DNA of 64,000 bases, from contig JACAAK010000008.1 in the NCBI GenBank assembly GCA_025093985.1, positions 2,108,001-2,172,000 of the forward strand, in the 5' to 3' direction. Made by a program: the position numbers and the translations under genes. Below the pieces are notes generated by a model, which saw only the letters and a list, made by a program, of their open reading frames with translations, was not told the origin of the DNA and searched no databases. Source of the DNA: Calvatia gigantea (taxonomy: Eukaryota > Basidiomycota > Agaricomycetes > Agaricales > Lycoperdaceae). Positions 30,801 to 39,839 of this stretch are shown here, one piece after another; position 1 is the first letter of the stretch, and each line of letters begins with the position of its first letter.

Positions 30801-33556
30801 TTGTTCATCAACACCTGGGCCATCAACTTCTGTTCCTCTGGCCACAGGAAGTCGTTCGCGAACAATCCTAGTGCCTCCATCCGCTCTGTGGTGAGACGGA
30901 CTCCTGGCTGAAATGGTTGTGGATGTGGCGATAAGCTGGGTAGGGTGTCTAGAGGGTTTTCTGGGAACCTTCGGATGATTCGGTACTCGCTCGGCATTGT
31001 TGCTGGGACTGGGCGTACTTTATTCGCGACTTTCTTGTATGCAAGACAGTGAGCTTTTTCATCATATGTGAATGTTGATGAAAGGATCGTCTCCGTGAGT
31101 GGGTTTTCTCCTCCGTGTATCTCGATTTCGTCTGACACCAACTCTCCTCCTACCACCATAAATCCTCGTTTAGCTTTCTCTTCCAACCTCTCCCTCGTCC
31201 CAACAACAGTTTGCCTCCCCTCGTCCATTGGATCAGTCACCACCACCTCAACCTTCCCATCCACTCTTTCTATCTTCCCCAATCTCACTCCTCGCTGCCA
31301 AGGTCGTCCCAATAACAGACGATATGGTGCCGACTTGACAACGAAAGCATGCGCATATGTCTTTACTCCCCCGATGAGGATCTCCAACCATTCCACACAC
31401 CCTTCCAACTCCTCTTTCCCTCCATTCGCCGTCTGCATCACCATCCTCCTCCCTCGATTGATAGTGATCCCCAGCTCCTCGCACAAATCCTTCCTCACCA
31501 AGACTATCTCCGACCCTTCGTCCAACAACCCCATTTCCATCACTGCCTTCCCATCCTTCCCTTTAACGACAACTTCAACCTCTCGGAGTGGAGTTGAGAA
31601 TTCAACTGTCACCCCCGGTATCGCTGTGACTACTGCATCCGTTGTTGGTGCCTTCTGAGTTCGTGCATTTTCGACTACAAGCTTGCGAAGATCTCCACTT
31701 ATCGACAATAACTCCTTCACAGTAACTGCTGGGACTTCAACATTAAGCATCTTCCGATAAATTTCTTCGACTATGTGGGGATCTGCTAGCTTCGACTCAA
31801 AACGATACGCCGGTTGATGACGAGTGACTGAACTCTTCTCCTCCACTCTCTTTTCCTCTCCTGACTTCCCTTCCTTCCCTGTCGTCTTCTTCGCCTGTGC
31901 CCTCGTCATCGCCATCCCATCAACTTGTCCTTGTCCCTCAACACCTTGTGTCCCCGTTCTCTCCAACTCCGCAATCGCTCCCCATACAAAACCTTCTTCT
32001 TCCTCAATATCCTCAGCTGCAATATACGATGTGAGAGATGCCACCGGATTTGCTGGAGTAGACGAGGAGGCCTGAGTAGATGCCACTGACGTTGGTGTTG
32101 CCGTTGTAGTCGTAGGTACTTGTAGAGGTCCTCCCCACTTCTGGTCAATAGCTCCCTTGAAGCCTCCTGGGTGCCGCTCGATACGTGTCCCATCTGCATG
32201 AATATGGTACCCTCCTTGTACGATGAGCAATCGTCCTGCTCGTACATACTCTGGTACAAGTGGGCACTCTCGTATTCGGTGCTCAAGACTTTTGCAGAAA
32301 TGACACCCGAAGTGTCTTGTTCTAGCCATCTGTGGTGGTGGTAGCGATGGTATAGATGGTGGTACAACTGCTGGCATCGATGTCGCTGTCGGAGGGGTAG
32401 GGCCCCATCGTGCTGGAGGTGGTAGCCGTTCTGCGATCGTTGGTGCTATGAAGGCAAGTTGTGCATATGCCGACAAGTAGTCAGTATCCTTCACATCCAG
32501 CCTGTCAAGCTTCTTCGTCAACTCCGCCACTTCATCCAACACCTTCGCCTTCTCTGTCTCCTTCCTCCCTTCCTCCAACTTCACCTTCCTCGTCCTAACC
32601 TCCTTCTTCCCCGACTTCCTGCCCTTAGATCCCTTCTTCCCCTTCCTATCCTCATCACTTGACTCTTCTTCATCCGATTCCTCCGACTCCTCTGATTCCT
32701 CCGACTCACTAACATCCCTATACTTCCTCGACTTCCTCCCTCGGCTCACTTCCTTCCTCCGGCTTCCCCTCAACTTTCGTTCCAACAACCTCTCAATTTC
32801 ATCCTCGTCAACAGCATCCTTCGAGTATATGAATCTCCCTGCCTCCATCACCTTGTCGATCACTGGAACTTGTGTACGATCAAACTGTGGGTCCACCATC
32901 TCCAGTCGAAGGCGGATAGCTTTGCGTGTTGATGATGGGAGCCCTTTCCAGAAATAGCGGTCGCGGTCGTCGGCATTTATCTTCCTTTCTTTCACAAGGT
33001 AGGTCATGATAGGCCAAACCTCACGAAAGTATTCGTTGAGATCATCTTCATCGTCGATACTTCCATCCGCTGTCCTATCAATGACCTTCATCAACTCGTT
33101 AATGGTGTGCCGTTCGCCACGCAAGGACTTGGAGTAGATCTCGAGGATCTTCTTCTTCAACACTGAATAGTCTTCACTATATCCCTCCAACGTCTTCCAC
33201 AACCTCTTCGACTTCGCATCCACATAACGAACCACCAATTTCGCCTTCTCCTCCTTGTCCAACCCACACAACTTCGCCAACTCCTCAAATCGTTCGAAAA
33301 ATTCATCCAACTCCTCTGGATGTCGTGCATCGAATTCCGGGGCTCTCTTGCTCCCTGGTGCTGGCATGGCTGCCATCCCAAGTGTCGTTGTCGTCATACT
33401 CATCGCTGGCAGTGGTGCTGTATCACTGAACAACTCCTTCCGTGTGTGACTCCTTAATGTTTCCTCCTCAGGCTCAGCTGCTGTCAATGTAGTCGCGTCT
33501 GGAGGAATAGATGGGCGTTGTTTCTTCCTGCCCTTAGTTGTAGGATTTGGTGACAC
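27812..33556 (-). CDS. Ty3/gypsy Gag-Pol polyprotein (1914 aa)
   Basis: One open frame. Gag occupies the first 400 residues (a capsid-like PEFDARHPEELDEFFERFEE, then an acidic/basic low-complexity stretch). A CCHC zinc knuckle, CHFCKSLEHRIREC, lies at about residue 415. The protease-like LLDEGSEIVL at about 680 has Glu where D-S/T-G is usual. Reverse transcriptase has VKKDGNVRIVHNLTPLN and the catalytic FLDDI at about 1102. RNase H starts near 1270 (ILSVDTSV). Integrase has an HHCC region near 1540 and D-D-E residues near 1607 (YIDTMH), 1665 (VTDNGS) and 1698 (ANGVVET). All catalytic positions of RT and integrase are retained, so the element may be autonomous. It ends about 50 bp from the 3' LTR. 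Confidence 0.9.
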   Translation of the reverse strand: MSPNPTTKGRKKQRPSIPPDATTLTAAEPEEETLRSHTRKELFSDTAPLPAMSMTTTTLGMAAMPAPGSKRAPEFDARHPEELDEFFERFEELAKLCGLDKEEKAKLVVRYVDAKSKRLWKTLEGYSEDYSVLKKKILEIYSKSLRGERHTINELMKVIDRTADGSIDDEDDLNEYFREVWPIMTYLVKERKINADDRDRYFWKGLPSSTRKAIRLRLEMVDPQFDRTQVPVIDKVMEAGRFIYSKDAVDEDEIERLLERKLRGSRRKEVSRGRKSRKYRDVSESEESEESEESDEEESSDEDRKGKKGSKGRKSGKKEVRTRKVKLEEGRKETEKAKVLDEVAELTKKLDRLDVKDTDYLSAYAQLAFIAPTIAERLPPPARWGPTPPTATSMPAVVPPSIPSLPPPQMARTRHFGCHFCKSLEHRIRECPLVPEYVRAGRLLIVQGGYHIHADGTRIERHPGGFKGAIDQKWGGPLQVPTTTTATPTSVASTQASSSTPANPVASLTSYIAAEDIEEEEGFVWGAIAELERTGTQGVEGQGQVDGMAMTRAQAKKTTGKEGKSGEEKRVEEKSSVTRHQPAYRFESKLADPHIVEEIYRKMLNVEVPAVTVKELLSISGDLRKLVVENARTQKAPTTDAVVTAIPGVTVEFSTPLREVEVVVKGKDGKAVMEMGLLDEGSEIVLVRKDLCEELGITINRGRRMVMQTANGGKEELEGCVEWLEILIGGVKTYAHAFVVKSAPYRLLLGRPWQRGVRLGKIERVDGKVEVVVTDPMDEGRQTVVGTRERLEEKAKRGFMVVGGELVSDEIEIHGGENPLTETILSSTFTYDEKAHCLAYKKVANKVRPVPATMPSEYRIIRRFPENPLDTLPSLSPHPQPFQPGVRLTTERMEALGLFANDFLWPEEQKLMAQVLMNNERGLAWDETEKGRFRDDYFAPVKIPVIEHIPWARKSLPIPPGIRDKVITLIRQKIDSGVYEPSYSSYRHQWFTVAKKDGNVRIVHNLTPLNAVTIRDSQEPPLVYLYAEQCAARGVYSGLDMFVGYDHRSLAEESRDFTTFDTPLGTMRLTVLPQGWTGSVGIFHNDVAFLLQDETDRAPNFLDDITLLGPKTRYEKGDGNYEVIPENPGIRRFIWEHAVDLNRVLHRLKQAGATVSAKKLQLCQPEIVVVGRLCTYEGQKPDESTVEKILRWPECRNISEVRGFLGMAGTVRNWIRSFAEICDPLNKLTRATKVEFEWGDKQREAMEEVKKRVAKCEAIRPIDHTLPFPIILSVDTSVIAVGFILAQLDEAQRRRPARFGSIAWNERVSRYSQSKLELYGLFRALNACKLWLVGAKDLIIEVDAKYIKGMINRPDIHPNAAMNRWISAILMFDFKLVHVPGSRHQGPDGLSRRRRAEESDDDEEGEEEAEDWVDTEVLGCIAWAVGGEKDIVWTLAVRKEAEGTGNGEGAISERKGEEVEEDTIPFDIDVAWKDADIEFIRRFLETMKVPEGHTDKQRKAFLKRATKFFVNGGKLWRRDLGGRHKVVVTERKTRYRLLIESHDRLGHKGFFATRRTVADRFWWPSLDKDVRWFIDSCHQCQIRSTEHVVIPPTVQAPALLFQKAYIDTMHMPPSHGHKYIVQARCSLTGWPEWRALTRETGRTLGTFIFEEILCRWGGLEEIVTDNGSAFVAALDWLAEKYHIRHIRISAYNSQANGVVETTHRTIRDALVKVCNGDVRKWYEHAPYVFWADRVTTRKSTGHTPYYMVHGVEPLLPFDISEATFLSPPITHKVSDVDLIAIRARALEKREDDLSYMAGQVFAARFNSLKDFERRFANRITDYDFAPGSLVLVLNKKIEPDVGRKCKPRYFGPMVVVKRLRSGAYILAEVNGTVSKLIFAAFRLIPYCARSRRQLQVTEFVDPKELAGSDGEDRE

Positions 33557-33678
33557 TGAAGAACTTCGCGAATAGGATGTTGAACGCGTCTTGAGTACAA
33601 GTTCAGCCGTGGTGATGAGTTGTGATACTTGAGATATGTATTGCCAAGAGGAATGTGTTCCCCGTCAGTGGTTCCAAA

Positions 33679-34039
33679 TGTAGGGCGGGAGTTTCGTAGA
33701 CGTAGAGAAAGAGATTAGAGAACGAATTTTATTGGTAGTAACGAAAACAAGAGAATAGTAAGTTAGTGTAAGGTAGCGAAAACTGTAAACTACGGCATGA
33801 CCATGGCTTTTATAACTACTGCAGACTACGTAGCGAATATTCGACAAGATTCCTAGACTATTCTACGAAAGCTGAGGAACTATTAGGGTCAAGTAAATAG
33901 TACGCGATATCGAAAAACCAGAAAAGGATCGAAAGTTAACAAAAATGGAATAGTCCAAACTGAAACCCCTAACTCCTCCGAGCTCACCAATTCCATCGTC
34001 TACGCATCGTCCTCGCGTAGCCGTCTTGACTCCCCTATA
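33679..34039 (-). repeat. 5' LTR of Ty3/gypsy element
   Basis: 361 bp, the upstream LTR with respect to the minus-strand gag-pol frame. Confidence 0.9.
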
Positions 34040-34043
34040 CCCT

Positions 34044-35308
34044 TTCGACCAATGACCTTCGTGAATGGATCTTGCCTCGATTCACAATCGATCAGATTTG
34101 GCGGAGAAAACCCGTTGTCCCAACAACACGCATTCTTGACACGCCAAAGGACACAATGTGCCTGAGCTTCGTTCCGGGTGGACGTTGGCTCCTCACAATT
34201 CGGGAGACTGGACATGTAGATTTCTATGACCCCAACTCGGAAAACCCTGTCCCCCGGTTACTTCTTGAACCCTCTGCACCCAAAAAAGAAGAAGCAGGGC
34301 CAACAGAAATTACTGTGGATATCAACCACGAAGAACCTGTTCTTGATTTCACGTTTGCTTTTAATTCCTGTAGATCCATAAGTCACCTCTGTCATATTAT
34401 AATTTCTGTGTTTCGGTCAACTCATATATATCAACAGTGCATCTAGTCCCCTGGTTCGGGTGGTTACACATTCAACGGGCACGGTTGGTCGGGGTAGGAC
34501 CAACCGCGACTCTCACAGCACACAAACTTATCTCAATTCCGCACATCAGAAGAGATGTCCCGACATGTGCAATTGGACTCCACGGTGACCTTGCCGCACG
34601 CGCTGTCGTCAGAGGGCAGGTCGGTTGGATTGAAGTATTTAAATGGAAGGAGTGTATGTCGACCGAGCTTGTGATCGCAAGCATACGTGTGGTGGAAAAC
34701 CTGCGATCGGTATGTCGTCTTGTATGACTATACTCAACGTCAGAAGTTGTAACTTACCCAAATTAAAGGGAAGAATATATTTCATTGGCGAAGACCGGGT
34801 ACTCTGCATTGCTCATAATGTGTTGATTTACGGAATACCTCCTCCGTCCCGTCTCGTCGTGGATTGGGATCCTGAGGTTGGATATCAAAGCGATAAAGAC
34901 GTCACACATCCCCTTTGGACCTATTACAAGAAGTCCCTGGCTCCAACTAGTATTCCCTCCTTTGCCTTTGATGGCATTGACGGCTATCGTCTCGTAGTGC
35001 AGGATAGAAGCACCGTGGTCGGCATCTACATCCCTCTTTCCCCTGACCACCAACCATGCATTCGCTTCCGCGTACAACACCGACCCATGCCCTCCGCTGG
35101 AATTGGTTTATACAAAGGTTGCACAGCACATGAGGGTGCGGCTGTTGTCCGGTTCGGGTATCATTGGGATGGGGATGTCGATGCCAACTTCATTAAGACC
35201 CGAGGCGTTGACTATTCCAAGTATTGGGATATTCTTTTCGATGAGGAAACTGGCCGGTGCCTTTTCAGGCAAAGTGTCAAAGAGATTAAGGTCATTGATT
35301 TTATCTAG
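34044..35308 (+). pseudogene. F-box copy E, 3' part
   Basis: Continues exon 2 in frame after the gypsy insertion (TNDLREW...), with the exon 2 end at about 34379. Exon 3 starts after the CAACAG acceptor at 34437, and exon 4 begins at about 34769 and ends at TAG 35306-35308. Apart from the insertion and the TGA at 27142, this copy is open throughout. It was therefore only lightly damaged when hit. It diverges more than the others in the propeller-like part. Confidence 0.75.
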
Positions 35309-35339
35309 CTCGCTATGGACAATGCAAGTTGGTTCGTGT

Positions 35340-35890
35340 CATTCCCCCCTGTAACCCTCGAATCGTAGCTCTTGCGAGTCTGTCAACGTTCCCCCGTGAA
35401 TTTATCAAAGCACTGGAGATTCGTCAGGAAGGCAGACCACATTCCAAACAAGCATATGTCTGTGACTTTGCCCAGAGCTCGATGATGCCATGTCTCCGAC
35501 GAGCGCAGTGTCTTCTATATCCAGTCCTGCAATGGTTCCCATTGCCCTCCCCCCCCACTGTTTCAAGGGCGATGCCCTATTTGACTGGCGTAACTCGCTC
35601 CATCTTGTCCACCCCTATCACCATAACAATAGAGATGGGAAAACTCGAGGGTCGCCAGCCGATGCACATTTTGCCAAAGTGACTGGGATATAGGACGATG
35701 TTCCAGGAGACCTAGAGAGTCGCCCACACGACGACGGAGATGGGGGGTGGGGGTCGTAGGAGGTTAGGTTGTGACGAAGGTCACAAATTGTTGGTATTTG
35801 CTCACATTGAACAAGAAACCACCGAGCAATCCCGTCAACCGAAACCATCACTATAATCCCATAATCTAAGACAATGGCGAGACCACGCCA
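35340..35890 (-). pseudogene. Akr1-like 3' relic
   Basis: Aligns by eye with 25680-26340 (shared segments around 35440-35720) but is shorter and out of frame. Tail-to-tail with F-box copy E. Confidence 0.45.
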
Positions 35891-35999
35891 AAGACGAAAT
35901 GTCAGCCGTGAGCGGGCGGAATGACAATCTACTTTGCCTTGTCATGCACTGGACACCACTGGATACAGAAAGTTTTTTTGCTTGAGCGTCCTTTGCTTT

Positions 36000-36700
36000 C
36001 TTCTTGAAAATCTATCAGGAGATAACCCTCGCTAACGTTAATGCCATCATCATGCATCACCCTGGCCTTGACCGTGTATGAATACCCTTCAAAGGTATAA
36101 GCCTGAAATAGCAATTTCAAAATCGGCAACATGGACTTAGGGGCACCATCCAGGATTGCAAGAGGAATATATTAAAGGCAGGGAGAGTGCCCGGTTCAAG
36201 CCCTTCGGTGACATGAATGGCGATAGCGGCGAGTTGGGAGATGGAATCGCACATGCAAAGGTCTCTGATGTATTCAACCACAACGTGATAAAGGCAAGGA
36301 GCCCCGAGGACACCGCCGAAAACCTCGCTATACCTTGCTAGACCAGCCAAGCTGCATTGAAGGTGTGAGTCCCTAATACGTTCGATTTATGGTTATCGCG
36401 CCTGTTTGGTCTAGAGAAGCACTCCTAATTTCGACACCTTTGCGAACTTCTCCGCGACATCTTGAACGATGGCGAATTTTTGGACATTTGTAGGATCATA
36501 AAGCCAAACATTGGATGGTATTCCGGACGCCATCAATCTAGTTACACAGTGCTTCGAGAAGAGAGAGAAATTCACGCGAAAATCTTCTTAAAGCAGGTCA
36601 TTCCTCTCCGTATGGTCAACCGGGCATCAAGATTGTGCGATTCTCTCTAGTTGTGGGAGACTAAGCTCTGTCCTTGAAAGACATCGCTCACAGCAGTTCA
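36000..36700 (-). pseudogene. NACHT NTPase relic N6
   Basis: Resembles N5 in content and breaks. The part at 36090-36350 matches the N1 C-terminal region and the part to 36700 matches the P-loop-proximal region. No Walker motif survives. Confidence 0.45.
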
Positions 36701-37277
36701 TGGTCACCATCCTGAGTAGTTAAAGGGGCCACAATAAAAATCACTCGGTAATAGTCCGCGATCATGGATGGTGGAAGAATAGATACTGGTTTTGGTTGAG
36801 GTCACAACGGGCAGATGAGGAAATTGATGGAGGTGAAGAACATTGTACCTATCCACAAACATGGACAAAGGCGTCGGCGCCGGAATATGCTCAGAAATGA
36901 TATGGATTATTCATACCGACCTCAATGTCCGACACTTAACTTCACCGTTCTCTAAGAATAACTAAGTCTCAGTCGCTCGTTATACGCACGAGAACTGAAG
37001 GACTAACTATTACGAAGCTGTTGTATTTAAGTATATGAGAGTGAGGGCCGTATGTCTAGAAAAAGATAATTCCGTAGGTCCAAAAACCACGCAGCAGGTC
37101 TAGCGAGACATGCCGCCCATTGTTCCATCTTCCCCTCATTGTTCCGTCGTCCTCACGTCCACCCGTTGTGGGTCCGCTTTCAGCCTCGGACCGCGTTTGT
37201 AAATCCAACACGTTCAAACGTTCAAATGACGTGAGAGGTGCCCATGATATATTGATAAGTATGACAAGGGAGATCAT
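36701..37277. repeat. Array spacer with about 250-bp insert
   Basis: Spacer related to 19945-20165. At about 36951-37208 there is extra sequence, beginning TCTAAGAATAACTAAG and containing the inverted arms CTCGT and ACGAG, that is not present in sister spacers. It may be a small element remnant. Confidence 0.4.
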
Positions 37278-37307
37278 TGTCACGCGCAGCAGGCAAGAAG
37301 TGTGACA
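37278..37307 (+). promoter_or_regulatory. Conserved dyad upstream of F-box copy H
   Basis: TGTCAC and GTGACA with an 18-bp spacer, one base shorter than in the other copies. Confidence 0.4.
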
Positions 37308-37349
37308 GACGTAGGAACGCGTCTTCTGGTTCCATTGTCCCACCCTGTC

Positions 37350-37880
37350 ATGTTACAAATAGGACTCGCAGTTGACCCAGACTGAAGGGAGAGATGTACC
37401 TCATCGGTGAGGATCGGATCCTTTGCGTCGCTAGGCGTTGCGTCTTCATTCACCGGATACCACCTCTGTCACCCCTTCTTGTGGACTGGGACCCTTCCGT
37501 TGGATACCAGGATGACAAGGACATCGCGGAGCCTGTGTGGTCCTATGATGAAAGATATTTCACCTTAGATAATGACCCCTTTCTTTACTTTGACGGCTCC
37601 ACAGGATACCGCCTTGTTGTCCGGGATGTGCGCGACGTTGTTGGCATCTATATCCCCCTCTCCCCCGATGGGCAACCGTGCATTCAGTTTCGAATCCAGT
37701 CGTATTTCTTGATCTCCGTTGCAACCGGTTTATGCAAGGGATGTGCGATGTACAAGGAGTCCCCTGCCGTCCGCTTTGGCTATGAGTGAGATGGCAGTGC
37801 TGATGCCAATTTCGTCAGTTTTCAGAGTGGGGAATATTCGCACCTTGCTGAAATATTCTTCGATGAAGAGACTTTTAGTG
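37350..37880 (+). pseudogene. F-box copy H, exon 4 remnant
   Basis: The first codons of exon 1 (ATGTTAC at 37350) join directly to the sequence just before exon 4. Exons 2 and 3 are gone. Exon 4 is open from 37388 (MYLIGEDRILCVARR) to a TGA at about 37787-37789, where sisters read Trp. It is cut at about 37875 within FDEET. Confidence 0.7.
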
Positions 37881-37899
37881 TCCGTCCTTTTTGTTATCC

Positions 37900-39470
37900 T
37901 AGTCTAATGCTGATTTCCGCGGACAAAAGCCAGAGGGAACAAGATGTACACCTCGCGAAACAGTTTTCCCTTTCTGACTTACGATATTTATTCATGCCGC
38001 CGTCCTCCAACGCGTGCTTCCAAGCACCCAAATTTTTTGGTTCAGTTGAGAAATGATGCGAGGTATAAATCAGTAAATCCTCGGCGCCCTGACTCCTCGA
38101 GCGAAGGCACCCTAATCACCGAACAGAGCTTCTGGAGAGCACCACAGACAGCATTGTACTGTGAATCGAACAGCGTGGTGACAACGCGAGTGAATATTCA
38201 TCCTCACTATTGCCGATGTCACCGCCGCCCTGTCCCTTGACCATATATGAATCCCCTCCAAACGTACAAGTCTGTAACAGCAATTTCGAAATCGGCAACA
38301 TGGACTTGGGCGCACCAACCAGGATTGCGGAATGGGATGTGTAGAGGGTGAGAGAGAACCCAGTTTAAGGGTCCCGGTGACGGAAACAACGATGACGAGT
38401 TGGAAGAGGGTCGCGTCCGTGTAGGTCCCCGGTGTAGCGAACCACTGTTGGGGCAAGGACAAAGAGTCCCGAGGATGTTCCCGCTATACCTTGCTCCATT
38501 GTCCAAGGCCCACCAAGGGGCGTGAGATTCCTGTATGCTTGATATATGGCTATTGTACCTGTTTAGTCCCGGGAAGTACTCCTAATTTTGAGATCTTTGC
38601 CGTCTCCTCTGAGATATTTTGAACAATAGGGATTTTTCAGCACTGGCAAGACCGTGAAGCCACAACATCAGATAGGCATGCCGAGCATTGGTGGTTTGGA
38701 CACCAGGGAGGCAGCTAGGGGAATGGCCATGAGCATCCAATTCTGTCTCGGGCATGGCGAACTGAGTGACACTGTAAAACTAGCCACAGCATCGGGGAAC
38801 GTCGCACGAATGCTGAACACTCTCGCCTTTTTCTCCTTGGTTTCGCTGGTGTCTGCGGCTGACTGACTCAATACAAAGTCGCTGGAATGGCTGGACAACC
38901 CCCTGCGCTGGGGGGCACGAAGGGACGACCTGAGACTTGGGGATTCGTTCCAGTGAAGTATCTTGGCACTGGCCAACACGTTCGCGACCTTGGCAACGCA
39001 AGGATACAAACCAGGTTCACTCTTTTTCACTGAGGTCGGTGATTATAGTCACGGTCGCCTGTTCCCCCAACCCTGCCCCTTCAACATAAGGAGAAGGGGG
39101 ACTCTTGGATGGGGCATTCAATGATGGCTGGCTGGCGTCCAATGCAGCCGGCCCCGACCCAGTTACATCTCAGTTTTGAACGACCTTATCAGGTACAACC
39201 CTCTCCTCATTTGCGTTTTCGACGCTGATCCGCCGAGGAGAGGGTGCCGAAGAGAGTTAGTAAGGTCATTAACGCGTAAGTGCCAAGAGATGGAAGAGAA
39301 CGGAAGTGAGAGGGAGCTGTACAAGGGTGTTCTGGGCGCCATTTGTTCCCCTACGCATGTTCGACTGGATGTCGAGGCCCTCGCTATTGGTAGGAGAATG
39401 AACTCGTCGTCTGCTTATCCAGAAAAATATCACCCACGGTAGACGATGATTGTACTGAACGGTTGAATGC
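37900..39470 (-). pseudogene. NACHT NTPase relic N7
   Basis: The longest relic after N1. The 3' part (38110-38500) gives C-terminal fragments in several frames. The P-loop region (38600-38690) reads LWLHGLASAEKS, again with Glu replacing the GKS glycine. The 5' part (38960-39300) carries the shared N-terminal segment with DASQPSLNAPSKSPPSPYVE and GEQATVTIIT. Head-to-head with intact F-box copy F. Confidence 0.55.
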
Positions 39471-39773
39471 ACCACGAGAAAAAAAAGCTCGGCATGAGTC
39501 CGCAGCAGAAGATGAGAAACTGAGTCCCGATTCCGACTGAGGTCACGACAGGTCAATGAGGAAAATTGGAGTAAACAAGGAAAATCGGGTCGTCCCTGCC
39601 AGGCCGCCACTCTAAAGAAGATATTTATCTACAAACGCAGGTAAAGGCGTCAGCGCGGGATTATATTTAGCAGGAGAACTACTGATGCTGACCCCGAGGT
39701 CCGAATGCCGCTATGGTCTCGGAGGAATGGTAATACGTATGATAACTTGACAAGGCAGATTGGCAGAAATCGT
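39471..39773. repeat. Array spacer repeat
   Basis: Spacer between NACHT relic N7 and F-box copy F, matching 9901-10389 and 16476-16816. Confidence 0.45.
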
Positions 39774-39804
39774 TGTCACACGCCTCAGAGCAAGAAGTGT
39801 GACA
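39774..39804 (+). promoter_or_regulatory. Conserved dyad upstream of intact F-box copy F
   Basis: TGTCAC-N19-GTGACA, followed directly by ACGCGT (39806-39811), which resembles the yeast MCB hexamer. The dyad ends 35 bp before the ATG at 39840. Confidence 0.5.
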
Positions 39805-39839
39805 GACGCGTTTTCGCGTCCTTTGATTCTAACCTTCTC

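Larger units (their letters stand above)
27402..34039 (-). mobile_element. Ty3/gypsy LTR retrotransposon, apparently intact
   Basis: A 6.6-kb element flanked by the 4-bp duplicate CCCT (27398-27401 and 34040-34043). It has two 361-bp LTRs that I read as identical and one uninterrupted gag-pol frame. The sequence after the 5' LTR (read on minus) is TT then TGGAACCACTG, a plausible primer-binding site. A purine-rich tract, AGAAAAAAATGGG, precedes the 3' LTR. Removing the element and one CCCT restores the F-box exon in frame. No chromodomain was seen. Confidence 0.9.

Noticed and set aside
31068..31658. 196-codon plus ORF
   Set aside because: Antisense to the gypsy gag-pol frame; the reading frame is a by-product of its codon bias.
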